From positions 1 through 39,082 of the forward strand of contig DASZPL010000150.1 in NCBI GenBank assembly GCA_035550315.1: DNA of 39,082 nt, in the 5' to 3' direction. Every line of letters begins with the position of its first letter. Positions within the stretch are counted from its first letter, which is position 1. This DNA is from DASZPL01 sp035550315. GTDB taxonomy: Bacteria; Actinomycetota; Actinomycetes; JAFAQI01. The translations under genes were made by a program, and so were the position numbers. Positions 23,944 to 31,323 of the stretch are shown here, piece after piece. The notes beneath the pieces are model-generated. The model was not told the DNA's origin. It saw nothing but the letters and a program-made list of their open reading frames with translations, and ran no database searches.

Positions 23944-25275
23944 GACCAGCACGCGCGCGTTGGTCGGACTCGCCAGGCTGGGTTGAGCCGGCGAGTCCGG
24001 AGCCTGCTCACGCCGCAGCGCGCGGACTGCCACCATGGCGGCGACGATGCCGGCCGGCACGTAGAAGAACCGGTCGGTCAGGTCGGCCTCGAAGTAGTTG
24101 AGCACGGCGGCTGCCACCATCGAGACCGCAAGCGGTGCGGCCAGGCTGTCCTCGTCCCGCATGATGTACGCCGCGCGGACGCCGCCGAGGGTGAAGACGG
24201 TCATGCTGATCAGCAGGATCAGCCCGCCGGACTGCAACTCCTGCAAGTAGACGTTCTGCGCATCGGCGGCGGTCTGGAAGCCCAGGCCGTAGATCGGTGA
24301 GTACTCGAAGTCGCGGATCCCCTGCTGCGCGACCAGATGGCGGACCGTGTTGCTCCCGGTCGTGTTCTGGCCGCCGACCAGCCGGGTGCCCTTCAGCACG
24401 GCGTGCCCGAAGCCGGGTACGGCGACGAACGCCACGATCGCCAGCAACATCGTGGCGAAACCGATCGGCACGATGTGGCGGCGTACCTGCGGGACCAAAA
24501 GGGCCGACAACACACCGCCGAGGACGATGCAGGCGGCACCGCCACGCGAGCCGGTGGCGTAGGTGCCCAGCACGATGGCGAAGGCCATCGCCCCGCCGAA
24601 CCATCGCTCGCGCCGGCTCCCGGTCATCATCCGCCAGATCGCGATCGGGAACGCGATCACGCAGCCGGCCGACAGGAAGTTGGGGTGATACGACAGCCCG
24701 CCTTCGCGGGTCTGCAGGAACTGCACGTGAGTCAGCGAGGCACCGATGTGGGTGAGGCCTTGGCCGTCGAGAAAGGCGATCAACGCGGACAGCGACACCC
24801 CGGCGGCGAACGCCATGCCGAGCAGATGGAGTGCGTTGCGGCGCTGGCTCGCCGCAAACCCGAAGATCAGCGGCAAGCCGAAGATGCCGAATGCGAACTT
24901 TGCGCCGTTGACCAGGTTCGACTGGAAGTCGTAGAACGACTTGCCGTCGGCGGTGAGCACCGTCCGCGCGGCCAGATAGTGCGCGTCGACCGGGATCAGC
25001 TCGTGCGCCACGGTGACGACCACGATCACGACGCCCAGCTGGGTGATCCAGAGCGGCAGCTGCGGGAGCCGCTGCTTCAACCCGCCGGCGAGGTAGAGCA
25101 CGATGGCGAGGAACAGCAGGATGTCGCCCGGCTGCACGTGCGCCGGGCGGATGCCGTTCCACGGCAAGGTGAATGCCGCCAGCATCGCGAGGCCGAACGC
25201 CGTGCCCTTGAAGTCGAGGCGGGTGGCGATGATCACCGCCACGATGGCGACCACGCCCACCAGGACCAGCGTCAT
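23938..25275 (-). CDS. O-antigen ligase/polymerase (Wzy/WaaL-like) membrane protein
   Basis: A 445-aa polytopic protein with about 10-12 membrane segments starting at residue 2. It shows features of the Wzy_C/O-antigen ligase family: a long outer loop in the second half, the TGSRGGAACIVLGG segment (about 242-255) at a membrane entry, GLGFQTAADAQNVYLQELQSGGL before the last segments, and basic cytoplasmic turns. Such enzymes join lipid-linked repeat units into polymer, or ligate the finished chain, on the outer face of the membrane. Its position beside gme and the Wzz/BY-kinase argues for the polymerase role in a Wzx/Wzy pathway. The C-terminal 35 residues are Pro/Ala-rich and cytoplasmic. It diverges from the FkbM gene at 25435 across 159 bp. 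Confidence 0.85.
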   Translation of the reverse strand: MTLVLVGVVAIVAVIIATRLDFKGTAFGLAMLAAFTLPWNGIRPAHVQPGDILLFLAIVLYLAGGLKQRLPQLPLWITQLGVVIVVVTVAHELIPVDAHYLAARTVLTADGKSFYDFQSNLVNGAKFAFGIFGLPLIFGFAASQRRNALHLLGMAFAAGVSLSALIAFLDGQGLTHIGASLTHVQFLQTREGGLSYHPNFLSAGCVIAFPIAIWRMMTGSRRERWFGGAMAFAIVLGTYATGSRGGAACIVLGGVLSALLVPQVRRHIVPIGFATMLLAIVAFVAVPGFGHAVLKGTRLVGGQNTTGSNTVRHLVAQQGIRDFEYSPIYGLGFQTAADAQNVYLQELQSGGLILLISMTVFTLGGVRAAYIMRDEDSLAAPLAVSMVAAAVLNYFEADLTDRFFYVPAGIVAAMVAVRALRREQAPDSPAQPSLASPTNARVLVG

Positions 25276-25434
25276 CGAGCAACTCCGGGGGGTGTGCTGG
25301 GCGCCTGTCGGCTGGCCGATCGTAGCCCAGCCGATTGCGCTTCACATGCGGTCTGCGACTTTGCCCGCCGGGCGTGAACCGGTGCGGCACAATGACCACG
25401 TGCTCCCCCAATCCGCCGCGGTGATGGCGTAGTC

Positions 25435-26274
25435 ATGTCCGTTGCTACCGCCAGGCTGCGGGTCAGCCACTCGGTCCGCCGTGTGGCGCAGACACCCAAG
25501 TCCTTCACCAACTGGCCGACCGTGCTCTCGGACATCGCGCGCGGCGTCGTCGGGCAGGGCCCGGACACGCTCACGTTCTCGACCCGCAACGGGCAGCGGA
25601 TCAGCTGCCCCAACGTCCCGGGAGCGCGGGTCCCGATCTACGAGATCTTCGCGGAGGACTGTTACCACCTCCGCTGGTTCCTGGGATCGCTCGCCGACGA
25701 GCCGATCCAGGTGCTCGACATCGGCGCGCACGTCGGGACGTTCGCCTGCGAGTTGGCCCGCGTGCACCCGAAGGCGGTCATCCACTCCTTCGAACCCTCA
25801 CCTCGCACCGCCGAGTACCTCCGCCGCAACGTCAACCAGAACGGCCTGGCCGACCGGATCACGGTCTTCGAGCAGGCCGTCGCCGCCACCGCCGGGTGGG
25901 CCGAGTTCGACGACAACGGCGGCGGCAGCGGCCTCAACAGCCTGCTGCGACGCGACCGCGCGGACGGTGCCACGACGACGGTGCGCGTCCGCACCGCGAC
26001 CTTCGACGAGGTCGCGGCCGCCGCACCGGCACCGCCGAGCTTCGTCAAGGTCGACTGCGAGGGCGGCGAGTACGACCTGGTCTACGCCTCGTCACCGGAA
26101 TCGTGGGCCTCGGTGCAGCGGCTGGTGATCGAGTACCACGCGGTGCCCGACCAGTCGTGGCCGGAGCTGCGCGCCTGGTTCGGCCGGGCCGGGCTCACCG
26201 TGGTCCGTGACGACCCGGAGACCGACCGGCTCGGCACCGCCTGGCTTTCGCGCACGCCGCTTCGCGCCGACTAG
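25435..26274 (+). CDS. FkbM family methyltransferase
   Basis: A 279-aa SAM-dependent methyltransferase. Motif I VLDIGAHVGTFACELA is at about 93-108. The acidic end of strand 2 is HSFEPSP, with the FkbM-typical EYLRRNVNQNGL next, and FVKVDCEGGEYDLV (about 203-216) is motif IV with the conserved Lys-Asp-EG. The FkbM family O-methylates sugars and macrolides, and such genes are frequent in capsule loci, so a polysaccharide sugar is the likely target. It is followed after 23 bp by the GT61 gene in the same direction. It begins a plus-strand transcript divergent from the Wzy-like gene; a GGCACAATG -10-like stretch 45 bp upstream is a weak promoter candidate. Confidence 0.9.
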   Translation: MSVATARLRVSHSVRRVAQTPKSFTNWPTVLSDIARGVVGQGPDTLTFSTRNGQRISCPNVPGARVPIYEIFAEDCYHLRWFLGSLADEPIQVLDIGAHVGTFACELARVHPKAVIHSFEPSPRTAEYLRRNVNQNGLADRITVFEQAVAATAGWAEFDDNGGGSGLNSLLRRDRADGATTTVRVRTATFDEVAAAAPAPPSFVKVDCEGGEYDLVYASSPESWASVQRLVIEYHAVPDQSWPELRAWFGRAGLTVVRDDPETDRLGTAWLSRTPLRAD

Positions 26275-26297
26275 CGAACGTTCCCGCCCCGCACGCC

Positions 26298-27506
26298 ATG
26301 GTTCGGCTCCCGGCTCAGGCACGGCCGCTGTTTCCGTACCTGAAGCCGGCGTACACCACCATGACCCGGCTGGTGGCGCCGGTGACGGTGCAGCTAAGCC
26401 GCTGGCGCGGCGGATACCTGCCCCGCACCGCGGTCGACACGATGGAGCAGGCGGCGGCGCGCGGCGGCCGCATCTCGACCGTCCGGCCGGCGGAGGTGGT
26501 GCGGCGTACTCCGCCAGCCGACTCACCGACCCCCCACCCCACCTTCGCCGCGAACCTCGCCGAGGCGATCCCGCGGGTGGCGATCGCCGAGCTACCGAAC
26601 GGCCGGGTGCTCGGGCCCGAGGGCGCGGTGATCACCGGCGACGGCGCGATCGTGCAGGAGCTGTCGTTCTACTTCGGTACGACGCGGCCGCGCGAACATC
26701 CGCTGTTCTGGCATCCGTTCCCGGGCCCGCCACGTCACGTGCCCGGCCGGCTCGGCGTGCTGGCCTCGCGCGGCGACCGCAACTACTACCACTTCCTGAT
26801 AGACGTGATGCCGCGGCTCGCGATCGCCGAGCAAGGCGGCGAAATTGCGCCGCCCGACCGCTGGTACGTGCCGGCCAAGCCCGGCTTCCAACGCGAGCTG
26901 CTCGGCCTGGCCGGGCTGACCGAGGACCAGTGGATCGACAGCACGGCCAACCCGCACGTGCAGGCGGACGTGCTGGTGGTGCCCGGGCTGCCATCGAATA
27001 TCGTCCGCAACCCGCCCTGGGTCGTCGGCTTCCTGCGCCGCCGACTGATGCCGCAGCCGATCGCGCGAGTGCCGGGTCGCGGCGTTTACATCACCCGGGG
27101 CGACGCGCCGAACAACCGACGGGTCGTCAACGAGGCATCGGTCGTCGCCGCGTTGCGCGCCCTCGGCTTCAGCACTGCTGATCCGGCCACGATGACGGTC
27201 CGCGAGCAGATCGAATGCTTCGCCAGCGCCAGCGTGATCGTCGCCCCGCACGGCGCGGCGCTGGCCAACCTGGTGTTCACGAGCCCCGGCGCCGCAGTGG
27301 TCGAGCTGTTCCCCGCCGGCTACGCCAAGCCGGACTACTGGAAGCTGGCGAACGGCGTGCCGGGACTGGCCTACCACTACCTGCTCGGCACCGGTCCGGT
27401 CACCGCGCGCCAGCTCGCCGGCTTCGTCGTCGCTGACATCGAGGTGGACGTCGCCGTGTTGGTCGACGTCGTCGGCGGGATCCTCGACCAGCAGCGCGAC
27501 GGCTGA
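26298..27506 (+). CDS. GT61 family glycosyltransferase (DUF563, capsular type)
   Basis: A 402-aa protein of the GT61/DUF563 family. The signature RNYYHFLIDVMPRLA is at about 161-175, the donor-binding segment VYITRGDAPNNRRVVNE at about 263-279, and VIVAPHGAALANLVF at about 313-327, followed by VELFPAGYAKPDYW. In eukaryotes the family includes EOGT and beta-1,2-xylosyltransferase. In bacteria it is found in capsule and exopolysaccharide loci, with mostly unknown donors. The first ~80 residues are basic and variable and may contact the membrane. It lies 23 bp behind the FkbM gene, so glycosylation and methylation are likely to act on the same product. It converges with another FkbM gene with a 16-bp gap. 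Confidence 0.9.
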   Translation: MVRLPAQARPLFPYLKPAYTTMTRLVAPVTVQLSRWRGGYLPRTAVDTMEQAAARGGRISTVRPAEVVRRTPPADSPTPHPTFAANLAEAIPRVAIAELPNGRVLGPEGAVITGDGAIVQELSFYFGTTRPREHPLFWHPFPGPPRHVPGRLGVLASRGDRNYYHFLIDVMPRLAIAEQGGEIAPPDRWYVPAKPGFQRELLGLAGLTEDQWIDSTANPHVQADVLVVPGLPSNIVRNPPWVVGFLRRRLMPQPIARVPGRGVYITRGDAPNNRRVVNEASVVAALRALGFSTADPATMTVREQIECFASASVIVAPHGAALANLVFTSPGAAVVELFPAGYAKPDYWKLANGVPGLAYHYLLGTGPVTARQLAGFVVADIEVDVAVLVDVVGGILDQQRDG

Positions 27507-27522
27507 CGCCGGTGACCGGTCG

Positions 27523-28452
27523 CTAGCGAGTGGCCGGCGCCGGCGCGTACGGCTGCGGCATCAGCTCGTCGAAGGCGGCCAGCGCCGCCGCGTCGTCGCC
27601 ACGTGCCGCCGCCAGGTCCCAGAAGTGGTAGCCCAGGTCGATCGGGCGCGGCTCCAGGATGCGCGCGCAGTCGGCCGCGTCCTCGATGTCGAGCTGCCCG
27701 AGTGGGTCGCCGGCGTTGTCCCAGACGGCGAGCCGGGAGTACCCCAGCTCTGCCAGCGCGGCCCAGACGGCGTTTGGGTCACTGTCATCGACCAGCCGCG
27801 CCAGCGTCGGATCGAACTCGAAGAACAACACCGGCCCGCGGTCCTGCCACGCCCGCGCCACCTGCGGCACGAGCGAGGGGTCGAAGCCGTCGGTGTCCGA
27901 CTTGACCAGCCGCAACTGGTCGAACGCCGGGTGCTTCTCCCGCAGCGCCCGCGCCGACAGCGCCGGCATGGCTTCGTGCGCTGACGTCGCGACAAACCGG
28001 GTGGTGCCCCGGGTCCGGACCGCCCCGACGGTCGGCGCATCACCGGCGGTGTCCGGCACGAGCAGCACTTCCTCGATCGTCGCCCGCGGATCGTCGCCGA
28101 GGTTCCGCCGGAGGTAGCCCACCCAGTACGGGTCGCCCTCGACGCACAGCACGCGGGCGTCGGTGCGGGCGATGATCTGGGCCGACGAGTCGCCAATGTT
28201 CGCGCCGATGTCCAGCACGAGCAGCGGCTCGCCCGCCGGCTGCTGCCGGTCGGCGAGCGCAGCGGCGAGGTCGACGAGGTTCTGGCCGTACGTCGGGCGC
28301 GACCTCGCGTAGTCAGGCAGCAGGTGCGACCACGGCATGTAAAGGTCGACGCCCTGGACGTGGCGGCGTACCGTCCGGCGGCCGAAGACCTTACGCACCG
28401 GGGGCATCGCCCTCAGGTAGGTGCGGATTCGCTCCTGTCTGGTCGACGGCAC
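27523..28452 (-). CDS. FkbM family methyltransferase
   Basis: A 309-aa SAM-dependent methyltransferase from GTG 28452. Motif I LLVLDIGANIGDSSAQI is at about 77-93. VLCVEGDPYWVGYLRRNLG carries the acidic SAM-ribose contact and the FkbM helix. RLVKSDTDGFDPSL is motif IV, with the conserved DTDG in place of DIEG. A ~45-residue basic N-terminal part precedes the fold, and the last ~60 residues (YHFWDLAAARGDDAAALAAF) form an extra helical end. It differs enough from the FkbM enzyme at 25435 that the two should act on different positions or sugars. It is a single minus-strand gene, divergent from the methyltransferase at 28559. Confidence 0.87.
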   Translation of the reverse strand: MPSTRQERIRTYLRAMPPVRKVFGRRTVRRHVQGVDLYMPWSHLLPDYARSRPTYGQNLVDLAAALADRQQPAGEPLLVLDIGANIGDSSAQIIARTDARVLCVEGDPYWVGYLRRNLGDDPRATIEEVLLVPDTAGDAPTVGAVRTRGTTRFVATSAHEAMPALSARALREKHPAFDQLRLVKSDTDGFDPSLVPQVARAWQDRGPVLFFEFDPTLARLVDDSDPNAVWAALAELGYSRLAVWDNAGDPLGQLDIEDAADCARILEPRPIDLGYHFWDLAAARGDDAAALAAFDELMPQPYAPAPATR

Positions 28453-28558
28453 GTCGGCAGTCTAAGGACGTCCTCCGTGGCCTGCCGGTGATCGCTGATA
28501 TCGGCGTCGCGCCGGATTCGGGCATCGCCGGATCCGCCGATGCGTGATGATGGCGGCC

Positions 28559-29317
28559 ATGACTGAGCAGGTCGACGCCCGCCGGAACCAGCCGACCACC
28601 GGGGCTCCCCTCGGTTCTTACCGGCTGTTCACCGACTACCGGCTGTCGGTCGACAGTGCGGTCACCCTGTTCGCATACGCGCAAGCGTTGGCGGCGGACG
28701 CCGCCGTCATCGTCGACGTCGGCTGTGGCCGCGGCGCCCTCGTCGACCCCGATGTCGGAGAGCGCCGGCTGCACGACCTGCGGGGCAGCGGGCGGACCGT
28801 GATCGGCATCGACGTGGATCCGGCCGGCTCGGAAAACCCGATCATCGACGAGTTCCGTGCCATCGACGGCGACCGGTGGCCGCTCGACGACGGCAGCGTC
28901 GACCTGGCGACCTGCGACTGGGTGCTCGAACACATCCAGGATCCGGTCAACTTCGTCGCCGAGCTGCACCGCGTGCTCCGGCCCGGCGGCGCGTTCGTCG
29001 CCCGCACGATCAACAAGAACTCGCTGCTGTCGCTGGGCGCCCGGGCGGTGCCGAACCGGCGGCACACCACAGCGTTGCAACGCCTCCAGCCGCAGCGAGC
29101 CGACCGCGACGTCTTCCCGACGGCGTACCGGATGAACACCCTGCCGGCAGTCCGCCGCCTCTTCTCGGAGCACTTCGACTGGGCGGTCAGCTTCCACCCC
29201 GGTCTCGAGCACTACTCGACCCGGTGGCCGGCGTTCGCGGCGACGATCGCGGCCATCGAGCCGCGGCTGCCGCGCCGCGCCCAGACCGTGCTGATCGTCG
29301 CCGCTCGCAACCGCTGA
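28559..29317 (+). CDS. Class I SAM-dependent methyltransferase (UbiE-like)
   Basis: A protein of 252 aa from ATG 28559 (MTEQVDARR). GTG 28544 and ATGs at 28547 and 28550 are in-frame alternatives, but they only add MMMAA-type residues with no better ribosome site. Motif I VIVDVGCGRGALVDP lies at about 52-66, the SAM-ribose acidic residue in VIGIDVDP, motif II/post-I DGSVDLATCDWVLEHIQDP, and motif III LHRVLRPGGAFVARTIN. These are typical of Methyltransf_11 enzymes that methylate small molecules, including sugars in glycan loci. The C-terminal part (YRMNTLPAVRRLFSEHFDW) resembles glycan-linked members. It is divergent from the FkbM gene and convergent with moaD (23-bp gap). The substrate is unknown. 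Confidence 0.85.
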   Translation: MTEQVDARRNQPTTGAPLGSYRLFTDYRLSVDSAVTLFAYAQALAADAAVIVDVGCGRGALVDPDVGERRLHDLRGSGRTVIGIDVDPAGSENPIIDEFRAIDGDRWPLDDGSVDLATCDWVLEHIQDPVNFVAELHRVLRPGGAFVARTINKNSLLSLGARAVPNRRHTTALQRLQPQRADRDVFPTAYRMNTLPAVRRLFSEHFDWAVSFHPGLEHYSTRWPAFAATIAAIEPRLPRRAQTVLIVAARNR

Positions 29318-29340
29318 CGTCGTACGGCGCCGCGGCGATC

Positions 29341-29592
29341 TCAGCCGCCGGCGAATGGCGGCAGCACCTCGATCGTCGCCCCGTCAACCAGCCGAACCGT
29401 GTCCGGGTGCCTGGTGCCGACCGGCGCGCCATCCACCAGGAACGAGCAGCCGGCCAAGACCCGGGCAAACCGCTCGTCGTGCCGTGACCGGACGTCGAAG
29501 AGGACCGCGGCCAGCGTGTCGGCCGCATAGCTCTCCTCGGCGACCCCCGCTGCTGCCCGCGCCGCGGCCCAGTAGCGGATCGTCCCGCTCAC
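29341..29592 (-). CDS. moaD: MoaD/ThiS-family sulfur carrier protein
   Basis: An 83-aa ubiquitin-fold sulfur carrier that begins MSGTIRYWAAARAAAGVAEE and ends VEVLPPFAGG in the family-typical way (here IEVLPPFAGG). The C-terminal Gly-Gly is adenylated and thiocarboxylated, then gives sulfur to molybdopterin (MoaD) or another product. It is a single gene on the minus strand, divergent from glnR. Other actinobacteria keep MoaD-like and sulfurtransferase genes near glnR, so its sulfur source could be the CysA rhodanese at 12.3-13.1 kb, but that is inference. No moaE is visible here, so a role outside molybdopterin synthesis cannot be excluded. Confidence 0.9.
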   Translation of the reverse strand: MSGTIRYWAAARAAAGVAEESYAADTLAAVLFDVRSRHDERFARVLAGCSFLVDGAPVGTRHPDTVRLVDGATIEVLPPFAGG

Positions 29593-29695
29593 GCGCGTGC
29601 GGAGCGGCGGGTCGGCGGCGCACTCACTCCGCTATCCTCGCTGAAACGGATCTGGGCAGCGCCGCCCCCGTCGGGAACGACGCTGGGAGATACCT

Positions 29696-30442
29696 GTGGC
29701 AAACCTCCTGCTGCTGACCGGTGCGTCGGGCACCTCGTCAGGCGTGCTGCCGAGCCTCGGGTTGCTCGGTCACGTGGTGCGGATCCTGCCGATCCAGGCG
29801 GCGCCGCTGCTCGACGCTCCCGACCATGACCTGGTCCTCGTCGACGCCCGACACGAGCTGGCCGCGGCCCGGCAGACCTGCCGGCTGCTGCAGAGCACCG
29901 GCAGCTCGCCGCTGCTCGCGATCGTCACCGAAGGCGGGCTGGTGGCGGTCGCCGCCGACTGGGGTGTCGACGACGTGATCGTCGACCATGCCGGACCGGC
30001 CGAGGTCGAGGCGCGGCTCCGGCTGGCGCTCGGCCGGGCCGCCGCGACTGGCGCCGCTGGGGTGACCGAGGAGATCCGGTCCGGCGACCTCAGCATCGAC
30101 GAGGCGACGTACCAGGCGAAGCTCGGCAACCAGGTGCTCGACCTGACCTTCAAGGAGTTCGAGCTGCTCAAGTTCCTGGCGCAGCACCCGGGCCGGGTCT
30201 TCACCCGCGCCCAGCTGTTGCAAGAGGTCTGGGGCTACGACTACTTCGGCGGCACCCGGACGGTCGACGTCCACGTTCGGCGGCTGCGGGCGAAACTCGG
30301 CGCCGACCGGGAGGCGCTAATCGGCACGGTCCGCAACGTCGGTTACAAGTTCGTCGCACAACCGCTCGTCCCGCTGCCGGAGACCCGAGCCGAGGAGTCA
30401 CCGACAGCGCCCGTCGCGGCAACGGCGGTGGACGCATCGTAG
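29696..30442 (+). CDS. glnR: Nitrogen regulator GlnR (atypical OmpR-family response regulator)
   Basis: A 248-aa regulator from GTG 29696 with GGGAG 8 bases upstream. The receiver domain (1-115) starts LLLLTGASGTSSGVLPSLGL. It keeps Asp50 (VLVD) but lacks the N-terminal acidic pair and the usual Lys, as in actinobacterial GlnR, which is an orphan regulator not driven by a kinase. The winged-helix domain (about 130-232) contains DLTFKEFELLKFLAQHPGRV, TRAQLLQEVWGYDYFGGTRT and VDVHVRRLRAKLG, nearly identical to Streptomyces and mycobacterial GlnR. It activates or represses nitrogen assimilation genes. A TATCCT -10 candidate lies at 29633-29638. mshD follows directly, as in other actinobacteria. 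Confidence 0.95.
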   Translation: MANLLLLTGASGTSSGVLPSLGLLGHVVRILPIQAAPLLDAPDHDLVLVDARHELAAARQTCRLLQSTGSSPLLAIVTEGGLVAVAADWGVDDVIVDHAGPAEVEARLRLALGRAAATGAAGVTEEIRSGDLSIDEATYQAKLGNQVLDLTFKEFELLKFLAQHPGRVFTRAQLLQEVWGYDYFGGTRTVDVHVRRLRAKLGADREALIGTVRNVGYKFVAQPLVPLPETRAEESPTAPVAATAVDAS

Positions 30443-30507
30443 AGCGGCAACGAGCCGATCGGCGGGCGACGCTGTCGGCCACGGAGGCCGCTGCTGTCCG
30501 CGATCTC

Positions 30508-31320
30508 GTGGCCGCGGTCACCGCCGCGGACGGGATCCGGCCGCTGTCGGACCACGCGATGCTCAACCTCGCTGACGGTCGGGCGGAGCACTTCCTCGCC
30601 TGGCGCGGCGACCAGCTGGCCGGGTACGCCCAGCTGGAGCCGGGACGGGATGGCGGCACGCTCGCCGAGATCGCGGCCGACGGGTCGGCCCAGCTGGCGG
30701 CGCTGGTGCGGCAGCTGCGGGACGAGGCCGCCGAGCCGGTGCGGGTGTGGGCGCGCGGTCGGCAGTCGTCGCTGGGTGGCGCCCTCACCGACGCCGGCCT
30801 GCATCCGAAGCGGGTCCTGCTGCAACTGCGGCGACCACTCGACGGTGACCTGCCCGAGCCGGCCTGGCCGGCGGGTGTGCAGGTGCGGACCTTCGTCGTC
30901 GGGCAGGACGAGCAGCCGTGGCTGGCCGTGAACAACCGGGCGTTCGCGGACCATCCCGACCAGTCGAACTGGACCGTGGCAGACATCACCAGCCGGGAAC
31001 GCGAGCCGTGGTTCGATCCCGACGGTTTCTTCCTGGCCGAGCGGGACGGGACGCTGGTCGGCTTCCACTGGACGAAAGTGCATCCGCCACAGGGACGCGA
31101 CGCCGAGCCGATCGGCGAGGTGTACGTCATCGGGGTGGACCCCGTGATGCAAGGCCAGCGGCTGGGGCCGGCACTCACCCTCCACGGCTTGGCCTACCTG
31201 CAACGCCAAGGGTTGGCGACGGTCAAGCTGTACGTCGACGAGTCGAACACCGGCGCGATGGCGCTCTACGACAAGCTCGGCTTCCGCGAATGGGATGCCG
31301 ACGTCTGTTACTCGACATGA
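30508..31320 (+). CDS. mshD: Mycothiol synthase MshD (start uncertain)
   Basis: A double-GNAT acetyltransferase that acetylates desacetylmycothiol with acetyl-CoA, the last step of mycothiol synthesis. Strong signatures are NNRAFADHPDQSNW (about 145-158), REREPWFDPDGFFLAERDG, GFHWTKVHPP, GEVYVIGVDPVMQGQRLGPALT (acetyl-CoA loop) and KLYVDESNTGAMALYDKLGF. The first ATG/GTG/TTG in frame is GTG 30508, but homology to family N-termini (LSATEAAAVRDLV...) begins 12 codons earlier, at CTG 30472, and the GGAGG at 30483-30487 is badly placed for 30508. A CTG start, or coupling to the glnR stop at 30440, is possible. It is co-transcribed with glnR and ends 3 bp before the convergent GH26 gene. Confidence 0.93.
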   Translation: MAAVTAADGIRPLSDHAMLNLADGRAEHFLAWRGDQLAGYAQLEPGRDGGTLAEIAADGSAQLAALVRQLRDEAAEPVRVWARGRQSSLGGALTDAGLHPKRVLLQLRRPLDGDLPEPAWPAGVQVRTFVVGQDEQPWLAVNNRAFADHPDQSNWTVADITSREREPWFDPDGFFLAERDGTLVGFHWTKVHPPQGRDAEPIGEVYVIGVDPVMQGQRLGPALTLHGLAYLQRQGLATVKLYVDESNTGAMALYDKLGFREWDADVCYST

Positions 31321-31323
31321 CCG

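Noticed and set aside
25276..25434. Divergent gap between Wzy-like and FkbM genes
   Set aside because: Only a weak CACAAT -10-like box without a properly spaced -35; not called as a feature.
30201..31209. Minus-strand frames antisense to mshD
   Set aside because: mshD has clear family motifs on the plus strand; the opposite frames are Ser/Arg/Pro-rich shadows.
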